Assembly (NCBI GenBank): GCA_043228905.1
Contig: JBHGNT010000012.1
Coordinates: 3,906,001 to 3,970,000, forward strand
Direction: 5' to 3'
Origin: Azolla caroliniana
Lineage: Eukaryota > Polypodiophyta
DNA length: 64,000 bases
Position numbers and translations under genes: made by a program. This document shows positions 53,150 through 64,000 of the stretch, one piece after another. The notes beneath the pieces are model-generated. The model searched no databases. It saw nothing but the letters and a program-made list of their open reading frames with translations, and had not been told where the DNA came from. Numbering within the stretch: the first letter of the stretch is position 1; each line of letters begins with the position of its first letter.

Positions 53150-56100
53150 TTTTTTCCACAAAAACTATACTCTATTGGTATTAAAATTAACAATGCCAAA
53201 GGCAATATACAATTTGTACATAATAGTTTCTACTCCACAAGTGTCTATAAAAAGACCAAATATAAACAATGACGTTTGGCAAGATAAGGCTAATTATATC
53301 CATGAAAACTCTCTCAGCCTTTGCCAACACGACCCATTCTCAACCTATAAACAAATTCTTGTGGTCCAAGAGAATACATATCTTTACATATCTTGGTGGT
53401 AATCCTAGACAACATATCCCGACTGTCCACCCTAGCTAGTAGACTAAAAACTCCATATATGCCTTTGATTTTGCCAATACTGGAGTTGTTCACCATCACC
53501 TGATTATCCACTAGGGTGATGCTATTTGACAAATGTTTTGTACACAACAGTTGAAGACACCAAAATAGTTCATGATGCACCTGACGCTTGGGTAAAACGT
53601 GATGGGCTGCCATGGATAGCCCCCATGCATCATCTCCGAAATCAAAACGACCATTTCCTTCATCTCCACAAAAATTGAAATGTACTTGTAATAATCTCCC
53701 TATAAACAAGATGAATTATGTCCTCCACACCTCACACAATCTGCTTCGATCCCCACATTATGTTCACTCTTAAGAATAGAGAAATTGCTTCATTCAGTCC
53801 ACATCAACCATCTCGCCGAATACCACCAATGTCTTGTGCAGTTAACAACAAAATAAGTGAAAAATGGTTCCTCATCCCCTCATGATTTGCTTCAGTCCCC
53901 CCCACCATCATCACTCCTAAAAATAGACAAATTGCTTCATTCAATCCACATCCACCATCTCGCCGAATACCACCAATGTCCTGTGCAATTAACAACAAAA
54001 TAAGTGAAAAATGATTCCTCATCCCCTCATGATCTTCTTCAGCCCTCACACCAACACCACTCATCCTCTCACCGTGACAAACATGCTTCAAATCCCATTG
54101 CCATCATCCCGCAACCTATAAGAACCATAATATCTTCTTAACTCAACCCATATCCAGAGCATCTCGCTGACCCTATTCCATCTCACCGATTACCGCGATC
54201 CTGTAGTAACAACCAAAAATGAGTGAAAAACAATTCCTCACCTTCCCATAATAATCTGCTTCAGCCCCCACACCAACATCACTCATCCTGATCACAAAAA
54301 CAGAAAATCGGCTTCGTCATGTCCCCATCTATCATCTCGCTATCTCCTATTCTCTCAGGATTCCTGCCTATTATTGCTAAAATCCACCGAGATCTTGTGC
54401 AAATAACAAAAAATAAGTGAAAAATGTTTTGTCCTCCACTCATGATCTGCTACAACCCTCACACCATCACCACCCATTCTCTTGTGATGACAAATATGCT
54501 TCAAACCCCATCGCCATCATCCCTCAACCTAATAGAACCATAACATCTTCATAAGTAAGCCCTGATCTGAAGCATCTCGTTGACCTTCTTGCCATATCGC
54601 TGATTACCTTCAAAATCTTGTTACACTAACAACCAACAAATGAGTGGAAAAAATCCTCACCTTCTCATATTAATCTGCGACAACCCCCCACCAACATCAG
54701 TCATCCTGATCACAAAAATAGAAAACCAATTTCCTCATGTCCACATCCACCATCTCGATGTCTCCGATTATCATAGGAATTCCGCCTCATACCACTGAAA
54801 TCCTTCTTATACTACTCTGCTTTAGCACCCAAAACATCATCCCTCATCCTCATGTCTTCATCCACCATATGGCTATCTTCACTTGTCATCACTACCTTAT
54901 ACATTAAAATAGCCTTCCTACATGCCGCAATCGTCTCCTCCATGTTGGCTCATGTTGTTCGCAGTAAGAATGGTACCGGTGGCGGGAACAACCAACGAGG
55001 TGGTACATAGTTCCACCTAACCTCAGTGCCTACATCTAACATTATAGGAATAGCTTACCAAACTCGTCGAAATCTCCTTCTTTTTCGAATAGATGTGTTT
55101 CCAGAGCCCTTATAACTGTCATACTCACCTTTAACCGTATGTACTAATAAGTTCCAAAAAGACTTTACCTGATCCATAACGTGATTGTCTTCATCATTGT
55201 ATAACTTGGAACACCTAGCTTTCCAAAGAACCCATAGAGACAACGAGGAGACAATCTGCCAAACATAACTCCGCGAGAAGAACTTGATTCCTTGCAAGGA
55301 GCTTGAAGTAGAATATACCTGAAAACTTCTTACATGTAAAGACAAGGAAGAATGATTATAATGATAAAAAGCCCTTTGTTGATCCAACATTCCCCGGAAG
55401 ACTGCACCCCACGTGAAAATAGCCGACCTATACTTACGACCTAGAAGCCTAAGAATTCGACACCAAAAACTTTTTGCGGAAACACATTCCCAAAATACAT
55501 GATGCAATGTCTCATCCGCAAACCCACACATAATACATGACCGATTACTCACCGATCCCCTCAACAAATCACCTACTGGCAATGCATAATGAATCATCAA
55601 CCACCGAAAATGCAATATCTTATTCATGCATTTAATTGACCAAAATTGTTTCCAAAACATCACCATATGAGCAGATGAAACATTACCTTCCTCCCAATAC
55701 TTTTTTCCAACAGGTATCGGCTCAGTTTGCTTCAACATAAAATTCTTGCCAAACGCCACTGAATATGTGAAGAAAGGAAGGACCTTAGTCGAAGAGTCAG
55801 ACATGGACAATTTCCAACCATAATCCGCTGGATCCCATTGCAAGTCATCAATTGGTTTAGAGTCTAACACCGAAATATGAGATGAGAAATTAGCTAGTGG
55901 ACTAGGATCGATATATATATTTTTATCTAATCTAGCAATTACTCGCACTGGCAATTGCTTCGCAACGGACATGATTGGAGACTCCTCATCCACTAGTATC
56001 AACCTACCATTGTCCAAAACTTCATAAAAATGGAGGCTTCCATTTTGATGATATAACCGAGCTCCTATGAGTATATTGAGTGTCGAGAACATACCATACC

Positions 56101-57490
56101 AACTCTGAAAATGATCGAATTGCAAGGTTGGCACTGTGACCTGAGACACCGTGGACAATTGTGATAACATGATCTGAGCCCCTCTTCATAGAGGATTGCA
56201 TAAACTTTATCCAATCTGCAATCGTACGAGCTGGTCCACTGTCCATTGTAGCCCATGATAACCTAGGGCGTAAACCCAAAACACATGCAACTTCATCAGT
56301 AAAATAAAGGATTCCATATCAATGGTTGACGCATAAATTGATTATAGCTTTTCGGTGGCAAGAAAACAAGTGCTTGCCGAAGTCTTTCCCATGCCCGAAA
56401 AATTCCATTGAAGAAACGCAATGATCCATCATTGGACTTAGGTAGCTAGAAATCTGCATTAAAGAACCATCTAAGACTATCCTTTCATTGACCACCTACT
56501 GAAGGCTTGACCTTATGTAAATGCTGAATCCATAGCTTTTTCCATAACTCCTCTCCTGTCAATAAACTCCTAACAACATGTTTAGTAAGTAAAGCTTTGC
56601 TTTGCACAACTGGATCAATCAAACCTAAACCTCCTTTTTGTTTAGATTGTATCAAAACAAACCAAGCTACCTTTGCTACAGAATTGTCTGACCTATTGTT
56701 CCCCCAAATAAAATTTCGTACTAAACGTTGAACTTTTAACATTATTGACCTAGAAAACAACCATGTAGATGCTATATACCAAATTGAGGACAACAACACC
56801 GAATTAGCTACAACTACCCGTCCAGCTAAGGATAATTTTTCTTTATTGCAATATACTAATTTATTTCTTAATCTTAACAATAAGGGCGCAATCATATCTT
56901 TTGTCTTTAATCCCACACCCACTCGACAACCTAGATATCTAGTAGACTGACCTTGAGGTATCCATGTGAATCCTAAGGAAGGTACATTAACTGGTGGATC
57001 TCCTGAAGCGACCCAAAAACCTGATGATTTATCCCAATTTATCAATGCACCCGTTGCATCTGAGAAATCATCCACGGCCATTTGCACATGTAACAAATTA
57101 CAATGTGAGGCTTGAACATATAAAGCTGTATCATCAGCGAATTCACTATCCACACTAGCATTTGCCAGTGGTAGTGCTAAACCTTTAATATTTACATATT
57201 GAGAATTTAAATGTACAGAAAATGCTTCAGATACTAGTAAAAACAGGAAAGGAGCAAGTGGACATCCCTGCCGTACAGATCTTGAAATAGAAAACTGTCG
57301 ACCAATGTCCCCTGCAAATAAGAGAGAACTATTTGCATTACGATATAATGCTGAAACTCCTCGTATCCATTTGCTTGGGAAACCCATCCTAAAGAGCGCG
57401 TTTCCTCCATAAAATCCCAGTCCACTCTGTCGTAAGCTTTTTCAAAATCAAGAAATAACACTGCCAGATCTTGCTTCTGCATTATCAAAT
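53150..57490 (-). mobile_element. L1-type LINE, 5'-truncated
   Basis: On the - strand: LDFEKAYDRVDWDF (about 57430), RQGCPLAPFLFLL (about 57260), catalytic FADDTALY (about 57122-57148), then thumb and connection to about 56485. Further on, 56170-55055 carries a zf-RVT type motif (CIMCGFADETLHHVFWEC, about 55480-55530) and ends in a basic tail. Frame breaks near 57390 and between 56485 and 56170 show it is not intact. A T-rich run at 53150-53157 (poly-A on the element strand) probably marks its 3' end. The tandem array at 53.7-55.0 kb lies between ORF end and tail. The endonuclease and ORF1 are absent. Confidence 0.85.
53710..54960. repeat. Complex tandem array in the LINE 3' part
   Basis: Repeating modules: ATAAGTGAAAAATG, CATCTCGCCGAATACC, AATCTGCTTCAGCCCC and CATCATCCCGCAACCTA/CATCCCTCAACCTAA. 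Neighbouring copies are about 130-150 bp apart, and a longer super-unit of roughly 430 bp recurs (AGAACCATAATATCTTC at about 54121 and AGAACCATAACATCTTC at about 54534). No long open frame is kept throughout. Confidence 0.75.
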
Positions 57491-58917
57491 CAATTAGGTG
57501 TAATTTAACACAACATTGGTTGGAGCTCTCATGAACCCAAACAAACCATTCACATGTGCTTGACTATGGAAAGTTCCCCTATAGGGAGAGAGAGTTGAGC
57601 AATTGATTGTACCAAGTTATGCATTGTAATAAGAATCAAGTGAGAAGTAAAGGCAAACAATAACAAGATCACAGAGCATCCTCATTGTATCGATAATGTC
57701 AATGCATTCATCCTAGTCATTTCGCCATTCATCATAAAATATGACATTGCACCTATCCCCTATGTGAAAATGACGTTTGATATCCTTACGCCAAACCCCA
57801 TATGCGACATAAATTTGGGTAATAAATATCTAATATGTGATCATACCTAATAAATATCTAATTATTATGAGAGATGTATTTGCCCAACCAAATCTATGCA
57901 TACAGATAGTGGAAAATAGAAGGTGACACCTTTTGAAGCCTTTTTGTTGTTACTTTGGATCATATATTCTCACTCTACCATGAGGTACAACTCTTTGTAG
58001 AATTTTAAAGAGGACTCCATAAGTTTGACCCCCCACTTTTCATCTATTTCACACTAGAAGGGGGGTTTGTTTATTTTCACCCACTAAAAAAGGGTTTATC
58101 TCATTGGGGGAGCATAGTTGCATATCCTCCAATCATTATTGTTGTTTTGATTGTTATGTGTCCTTGGCCTCAACCCTCTCATTGAATAAAACATAGATGA
58201 TAATATGTGAAAATTTTCAACTTTGGTATGTTCTTTAGTTTCCTACCCACATACGAATGCTTATGACTCATGAGCCTTGCTTGTTGGAAATAGATTACAA
58301 AAATTAATGACCAATTACAATGTGTAATTGTTTATACAACTAGCATTTAAATATTCTCTCATAATTGACTTATTATTATTCATGTATAAAAAGAAATATT
58401 AGTCACTTAGGAAAGTAAATATTCATGCATTGGAGCGACCATTTCCTCTTCGTAGCAGAAGCAATATTCAAGTCTCGGGTCGAAATGGGCAAAATCAAAG
58501 GACATTACTTGACAAATATAGAATTGTATTGTTCAACATCATTAAGATTTATTCCTATGGACGAAATCAGTGATATGCAAAAGTCCAAACCTTCACCTCA
58601 TGTTAAGTGAGAAGTGAAAGGATGAACTCATTCATTGAGTGCTTGACGTTTATGTGGGCACATGCCATGTGTCAACAACCATAAATCTAATCTCCCACTT
58701 TTTCTTGTGTGTCATATTTCATTTATGTTTGAAGCTTTCTCCAAACATGGATAGTGCAACATTGCCTTTGTTGGATGCTTTTATGCATCTTTAGCTCATA
58801 TACCCCAAAATGTACTCAACTTAGGCACAATGTATTTAGATGTGTATGGAGATGGACATGAACTCTAGTCATCATAGGTAGAACAAAGATAACTCTTTCT
58901 AGATTGCAAATGTGCAA
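57491..58917. other. Spacer, no gene recognised
   Basis: AT-rich, scattered short frames. No domain, RNA gene or clear repeat seen. Confidence 0.4.
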
Positions 58918-59639
58918 GATTGCTTAAGACAAGCAATTTAGTTGTACAACTCATGTGAGGTGGATGAGCATAAGAAAAGGAAGAAAAGCATGAAATAAAA
59001 CAAGGTTGAGAAAAGACCGTAGTTGAAGCACATTCAATAACTACATCAACATGTGATATTTGTTTTAGGTCATCTCAAAAGTTTACACATTTGCTTGAGG
59101 ATTTCTACACATCCCGATTCTTTGTCTCTTTTTTCTTTCACACACTTGCAAATGGGTCGCCTTCATGAAATCATATACATGTTCATGAGTCTACCAACTT
59201 GTCATTCATATTTAATTTAGCATCATGCTATTGAATGATGATTTCTAGACTTAAAGTGTGTAACCTTGACATGTGATAGATTGCTTAAGACAAGCAATTT
59301 AGTTGTACAACTCATGTGAGGTGGATGAGCATAAGAAAAGGAAGAAAAGCATGAAATAAAACACAGTTGAGAAAAAGACCGTAGTAGAAGCACATTCAAT
59401 AACTACATCAACATGTGATATTTGTTTTAGGTCACCTCAAAAGTTTACACATTTGCTTGAGGATTTCTACACATCCCGATTCTTTGTCTCTTTTTTCTTT
59501 CACACACTTGCAAATGGGTCGCCTTCATGAAATCATATACATGTTCATGAGTCTTCCAACTTGACATTCATATTTAATTTAGCATCATGCTATTGAATGA
59601 TGATTTCTAGACTTAAAGTGTGTAACCTTGACATGTGAC
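58918..59639. repeat. 361-bp tandem duplication, nearly identical copies
   Basis: 58918-59278 and 59279-59639 match almost base for base (both begin GATTGCTTAAGACAAGCAAT and end TAACCTTGACATGTGA), with only a handful of differences by eye. No coding capacity seen. Confidence 0.95.
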
Positions 59640-59879
59640 ATATTACGAGGTTTGATATAACATGTCACATCTCTTTTAGCGTGATGAGATAATATTTAGA
59701 CTCTTGGGTAGGCACTTACGTAATCTATTTAGAGAATTTTGTTGGGAATGTCATATATGTTTCTACTTTTCCTTAATCAAACAAATAAAAATGTTATTTT
59801 GCACATTTATATTTACAAGGAATATTGCCTATGTTTCTACCTTTGTGTAATCAAACAAATGAGAAGTTCTACTTTGCAT

Positions 59880-60020
59880 ATAATTTGTGTTTATCATTTG
59901 AGATTAGAAATTGCTCTTGAAAATATGGATGTGAAAAATAACTTCTTACAACTCAAGCTTTGAAAAGAATATCATGTCCTGTAAAGAATTAGATGGATTC
60001 TGTGTAGCGAAAGAACTATC
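59880..60020 (+). mobile_element. Copia RT remnant interrupted by another copia
   Basis: LENMDVKNNFLQLKL (about 59910-59960) and, in another frame, DGFCVAKELSVC (about 59993-60028) fit the copia RT stretch QMDVKNAFLHG...QPxGF...VCKL. It stops where the (TG)n at 60021 begins. Confidence 0.5.
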
Positions 60021-60053
<33 letters not shown>

Positions 60054-60337
60054 CTCATGATTACATAAAATCAGAAAACTGTATTACCACGAAAGCAAAA
60101 AGAACCAACAATTACAAAGACAAGGAGAAGGTGCATATGTAGTCACCTTTTCTCTAGATTCTCTCACTAGAGTCGCCTCTTGAGAAGAGGTCGAGTCTTA
60201 ATTACTTAAAGAATATGTGTCATAGAACATTAACTTCTATGACATACTAGTTACTATACAAGGAGGTGGGGTGTTCACACACTTGAGTAGCCTAAAGTGT
60301 GTTCCCACACCCGGGAAGTTGAGTTTGATTCTCAACA
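60021..60337 (-). repeat. 3' LTR of the copia element
   Basis: Element-strand start TGTTGAGAATC at 60337 follows the polypurine tract; the opposite end lies in the (TG)n-(AG)n tract near 60021, where the copia RT reading of the target is interrupted. Length about 317 bp. Confidence 0.65.
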
Positions 60338-62564
60338 CGCCCCTTCAAACACAACTTCTGGTCGTTGGATGGTTGGTTCAGACTGGTCTTCAGGTCGTCT
60401 TGAGTCGACTCCATCTTCGGTTGGTTCGGATGTCCAGTTCACTCTTGCTCCTTACTCCCCCTCAAGCTCGACTGGTCGACAGTCGAAAGACCCAGGTTCG
60501 TTGTGAACTGTCGCAACTTGTCGACTCCTAGGGCCTTGGTGAAGATGTCGGCCATCTGCAAGTTTGTGCTAACGTGTTGCAGGTCGACATCTTCGGCCAG
60601 AACACACTCTCAGATGAAGTGATAGTGCACTTCGATGTACTTAGTCTGAACATGGAAGACTGGGTTTTGAGCGAGGTGGATACTACTCATGTTGTCGCAG
60701 TAGAGGAGAATTGGATCCTTGATGGGAACGCCCAGATCCTTCAAGCTTCTCTTGAGCCAAACGACGTCACATGCGGCTATGACCGCACACCTATTCAGCT
60801 TCGGTGCTTGACAATGCGATTGTCGGCAGTTTCTTACTACTCCACATTATGGCGCCGTTGTCAAGAGAGAAAACAAATCCGAATGTCGATCTTCGGTCGG
60901 CTCTATAGCTAGCCTAGTCGACATTGATATACCCTTTGAGTTGAATCAATGTGTCCGATTTGTAGAGGATGCCGAAATCCATGGTTCCACTCACATACCT
61001 TAGCAATCGCTTAGCATAGTCGAGATGGATTTCTCACGGAGTTTGCATGAATTGTCTAAGGAGGCCGATTGGGTAACTCAAGTCGGGTCAGGTAATTGTG
61101 AGGTAGATGAGGCTTCCGACTAGTTGATGATAGTGCGTCGGCTCACACTCTCTAGTGCTTGAGTCGACATCTAGCTTTAGTTTTCGATCGAGAGGAGTAG
61201 TGACGGGCTTACACTATGTCATCCCAAACTTGTAAAGAAGATTGAGGATATAGTGCCTTTGAGAAAGCATGATGCCGTCAGGAGTCTGAATTACTTCTAT
61301 TCCTAGAAAGTAATGAAGCTCCTTCATGTCTTTCATTTTGAATCGGCTAGAGAGGAGCTTCTTGATCTACTTTATCTATGCTAAATGCTCTCCTCCAATG
61401 ACCAAGTCATCCACATAAATGATGATAAATACTTGTCCTTTGGAGTCGCTCCGGATGAACAGAGAGTTGTCGGACTTGGACATGGTGAAGCCGATTTGAT
61501 GAAGATATTGCATTATTTTCGAGTGCCATGCTCTTGGTGCCTGCTTGAGATTGTAGAGAGGCTTTTTGAGTTAGCAGACAATAGTCGGATGCGTAGTCGA
61601 CCCGAATCTAGGTGGTTGTATCATGTACACCTCTTCTTCTAACTCACCTCGGAGAAAGGTGTTCTTTACATCCATTCGGTGGAGGTGCCACCCTTTTGCT
61701 GCTGCAAGCACGATCACGGTTTGAATTGTAGTTATCTTTGCCACCGGGGCAAAGGTCCCTTAGTAGTCGATGTCGTGCATCTGTGCGTAGCCGAGCCTTG
61801 TACCGATTGACAGTGTCGTTGGTGTTGTGCTTCACTTTGAAGATCACCGACATCCAATTGCCTTTTGGTGGTGTGACGAAGGGACAAGATCCCATGTCTC
61901 GTTCTTGGAGAGTGCTTGCATCTCCTGATTCATCGCTTCGACCCATCTAGTGTCCTTCGCGACTTCGGAAAAGGTTTCCGTTCTTGGACTGTCGCCACCT
62001 GCATTATGAATGCATAATGATATGCCATGTAGTCGTTGTAGCCGAATCGACTAACTACGCTCTTTTCTCGGGTGGATCAACGTGGTTCTCCTGGTGTCCT
62101 CATGATGGGTGCATCCAATCTACCAAACTCATTGTCGGGTAAGTGAGTCGATTCATTTCCATCTGAGTCTTCGTACTCGGGCATTTTGGCCTTTCCTTTT
62201 TCTTGTTTCGGACTCGGCCGCGACATGCTTTGGTCACTTGGAGGGTCTTGTGGTCCACTTAACCTGGTTGAGATTGGACTTTCCTCTGATGTGGGACTCG
62301 GTTGATCCTCCTCCTCCGTATCTGTGTCGAACTTGGTTTCAACTGTGTTGGATGGGATCGATTTGATTGTATATCAGGATGTTGACTCGTTGAATACCAC
62401 ATCCCTACTCACTCGTACCTTCTTGGTGGAAGGGTTGAAGCACTTATATCCTTTTTGCTCGAGTGAGTACCCTACGAGTATACATTTCTCTGACTTGGGA
62501 TCGAGCTTTTATCGCATCTCATCGGGAATATGTACATATGCAATTGAACCGAATATTATGACGT
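60021..62564 (-). mobile_element. Ty1/copia element, truncated by a chromovirus insertion
   Basis: On the - strand: integrase C-terminus (FGSIAYVHIPDEMR, LDPKSEKCILVGYSLEQKGY, about 62440-62560), RT start (PPKGNWMSVIFKVKHN, TVNRYKARL, about 61800-61860), YVDDLVI (about 61395-61420) and RNase H part to about 60600. PPT-like GAAGGGGCG adjoins a 3' LTR. Frameshifts throughout. The 5' half lies beyond the inserted chromovirus, outside the window. Confidence 0.85.
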
Positions 62565-62649
62565 TGTTAGGAATGGTACTAAGATAAAGAGGGAATTAGT
62601 ACTAAAAGATGAGGATTTGTACTAAGAGGGGTGTAGAACTCTCGGGAGA

Positions 62650-62699
<50 letters not shown>

Positions 62700-63027
62700 A
62701 ACAAAAGATATATATTATATGAAGAGAATATACAGGAATAGCTAGGAGGCTTAAGATTGGCGTTGAACTGATTTGGTACTCAATAATGCCATGTGCCTCT
62801 TTTTATAGTGGCTTAGGAATACTCTAGAAATGTGGCTTAGGAATACTCTTGACATTTCTGAATGTTCCAGAGAAATCTAGAATATACATGGATTTCCTAA
62901 CTGAAATAATAAATGGAAATAATGTTCTTTGTATTGTAATGTATGACTTAATAGTAAGGCTTAACCCATGTGATACAAGGGCATGGGTTCAAATCCTTTT
63001 GAAGCCATACCATGCTATATCATGACA
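62565..63027 (-). repeat. 3' LTR of the second chromovirus
   Basis: TGTTAGGAATGG...CATGACA. Same module order as the LTR at 13716-14150, including GTACTAAG words, GTGTAGAACT, a long (GA)n tract (62652-62694) and the tRNA-like block near the end. Confidence 0.92.
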
Positions 63028-63997
63028 CTTACCCCCCCCCCCCCCCCCCTTCCCCCCCTTTTAAGACGACGAGTGTTACGAGTCATCTTAGATGGCTTGT
63101 CGAGATATTGTTGATGAAAGTCCTCAACAAGAGCTCGAGCATTTACCACATTCTCGATTGGTTCCCAAGTACGCTCGCTTAGACCATAGCCTAGCCAATC
63201 AACCAAATAGTAGAGCTTGTTGCGAACAATCTTGGAATTGAGGATGGCAGCAAATTCGTACTCCGGTCCTGCTTCAAGCTTGATCTGATGTGGAGGTGGT
63301 GTAATACGATTTGGAATAGTGTTGTCTTGATACGGTTCAAGAAGAGAACTATGAAAAACCGGATGTATTCGTAGTTGCGGAGGTAGATCGAGACGAAAAG
63401 CGACATCATTAAATTTTCTGATAATAAGGAAAGGACCTAATCGTCGATAGTTCAATTTATTGCATGGGGAAGCCGATGACGATCTGCATAATCCTTCTGT
63501 TTTTGTTGAGCTTGTTGTAAATGAGTAGATAAGGCTGCCTGTATCTTGTGTAGCCGCTCTAAACGATCCTCTGCACAAGGATTTGTGGGTAAATCCGGAG
63601 TTTCGAATACACGCCATCGAGGATGATAGCTTACATAAGCATAAAATGGTGCAACCATAGTCGATGAGTGGACAAAGTTATTATATGAAAATTCGGCAAA
63701 GTGGAGAATATCTGCCCAATCATCTTGTTGATAGTTTAGAAAACACTGAAGATATTGTTCCACTGTTTGATTTGTTCGGTTTGCTTGTTCATCTGTTTGC
63801 GGGTTGTAGCCGGAGGAGAGGTTACAAGTGACCTTGAGCATTTTGAAGAGATGCGTCCAAAATTTCGAGACGAATTGGGGTCCACGGTCGCTGATGATAC
63901 TATCGAGGAGGCCATGATGCCGACATACCTCATGCATGACAATTTCGGCGGTTTCTTCACTAGTGATTTTGTTAGTACAAGGCAAAAAATGTGTCAT
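63015..63997 (-). pseudogene. Chromovirus integrase and chromodomain, partial
   Basis: The 63997-63452 frame gives the integrase core from before SDRGPQFVSKFW through the Glu-bearing NQTVEQYL to DYADRHRLP. The 63617-63015 frame then supplies LGPFLIIRKF, HPVFHSSLLEPY and the chromodomain. The two parts are out of frame, and about 30 residues are missing compared with the first element (a deletion around RLP...SSFNIGDRVWLLR), so this copy is inactive. Confidence 0.88.
63031..63062 (-). other. Polypurine tract of the second chromovirus
   Basis: On the + strand a run of about 18 C, two T, then seven C; on the element strand a G-rich polypurine tract directly before the 3' LTR, expanded compared with AAAGGGGGGAG in the first element. 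Confidence 0.75.
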
Positions 63998-64000
63998 CTT

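Larger units (their letters stand above)
62565..64000 (-). mobile_element. Second chromovirus, runs off the window
   Basis: Same family as the element at 13.7-19.4 kb. 3' LTR 62565-63027, then PPT, chromodomain (YEFAAIL...YYLVDWLGY...TWEP, about 63120-63250) and integrase (SDRGPQF, NQTVEQYL, 63452-63997). A deletion or frame break near 63450 joins the integrase C-terminus out of frame. The rest lies to the right. It interrupts the copia element at 62564. Confidence 0.92.

Noticed and set aside
53314-53709. 131-codon - strand frame as a LINE RNase H domain
   Set aside because: Weak impression only; no conserved Asp/Glu pattern of RNase H could be recognised.
58918-59639. CRISPR-like or satellite array
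   Set aside because: Only two long head-to-tail units without spacers; a simple tandem duplication in a eukaryotic genome.

Overview
This is a plant nuclear window, most likely angiosperm. The evidence is plant gene families (phytoene synthase, a CDPK, a pectin methylesterase, a mitochondrial-type DnaJ), GT-AG introns with AT-rich, T-rich interiors, and dense Ty3/gypsy, Ty1/copia and LINE debris. I cannot name the species. Four genes look intact: all exons join in frame to complete proteins when spliced by eye. They are unrelated housekeeping, cell-wall, carotenoid and Ca2+-signalling genes with no operon-like relationship.

Layout: 0.6-6.2 kb, + strand mitochondrial-type DnaJ/Hsp40, about 17 exons. 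6.7-9.3 kb, a decayed LINE on the - strand. 10.1-12.2 kb, a copia remnant and microsatellites. 12.2-19.8 kb, a second copy of the same LINE family, split by a nearly full-length chromodomain-bearing Ty3/gypsy element (13716-19446, - strand) with both LTRs and an imperfect 5-bp target-site duplication. 19.8-21.6 kb, repeat-rich spacer. 21.7-27.1 kb, + strand pectin methylesterase with an unusual long His-rich N-terminus, five exons. 28.5-34.5 kb, a badly rearranged copia element (+), with an inverted duplication of its integrase, a 263-bp tandem duplication in its RNase H and a PPR gene fragment inside it. 36.8-39.4 kb, + strand phytoene synthase, six exons, with a (GAA)n tract in the leader. 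39.7-45.0 kb, gene-poor with tandem repeats and a copia trace. 45.07-49.86 kb, - strand CDPK, seven exons, with a W-box-rich upstream region. 51.75-52.2 kb, a diverged LTR related to the gypsy element. 53.15-57.5 kb, an L1-type LINE (-) with a complex tandem-repeat array in its 3' part. 58.9-59.6 kb, a 361-bp tandem duplication. 59.9-64.0 kb, three nested retroelements: a copia RT scrap (+), a copia (-) inserted in it, and a second chromovirus (-) inserted in that, running off the window end.

The most interesting non-standard signals are: (1) a tRNA-like block with Pol III A-box and B-box matches near one end of every chromovirus LTR here, antisense to the element; (2) at least ten unrelated two-copy tandem duplications of about 90-360 bp, several inside introns and one re-copying a PME exon end with its splice donor; (3) a LINE family with a hexamer-repeat 3' tail whose 3'-end fragment lies about 0.5 kb upstream of the phytoene synthase start. 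I see no CRISPR array, no confident functional tRNA or rRNA gene, and no evidence for a wholly new multi-gene system.
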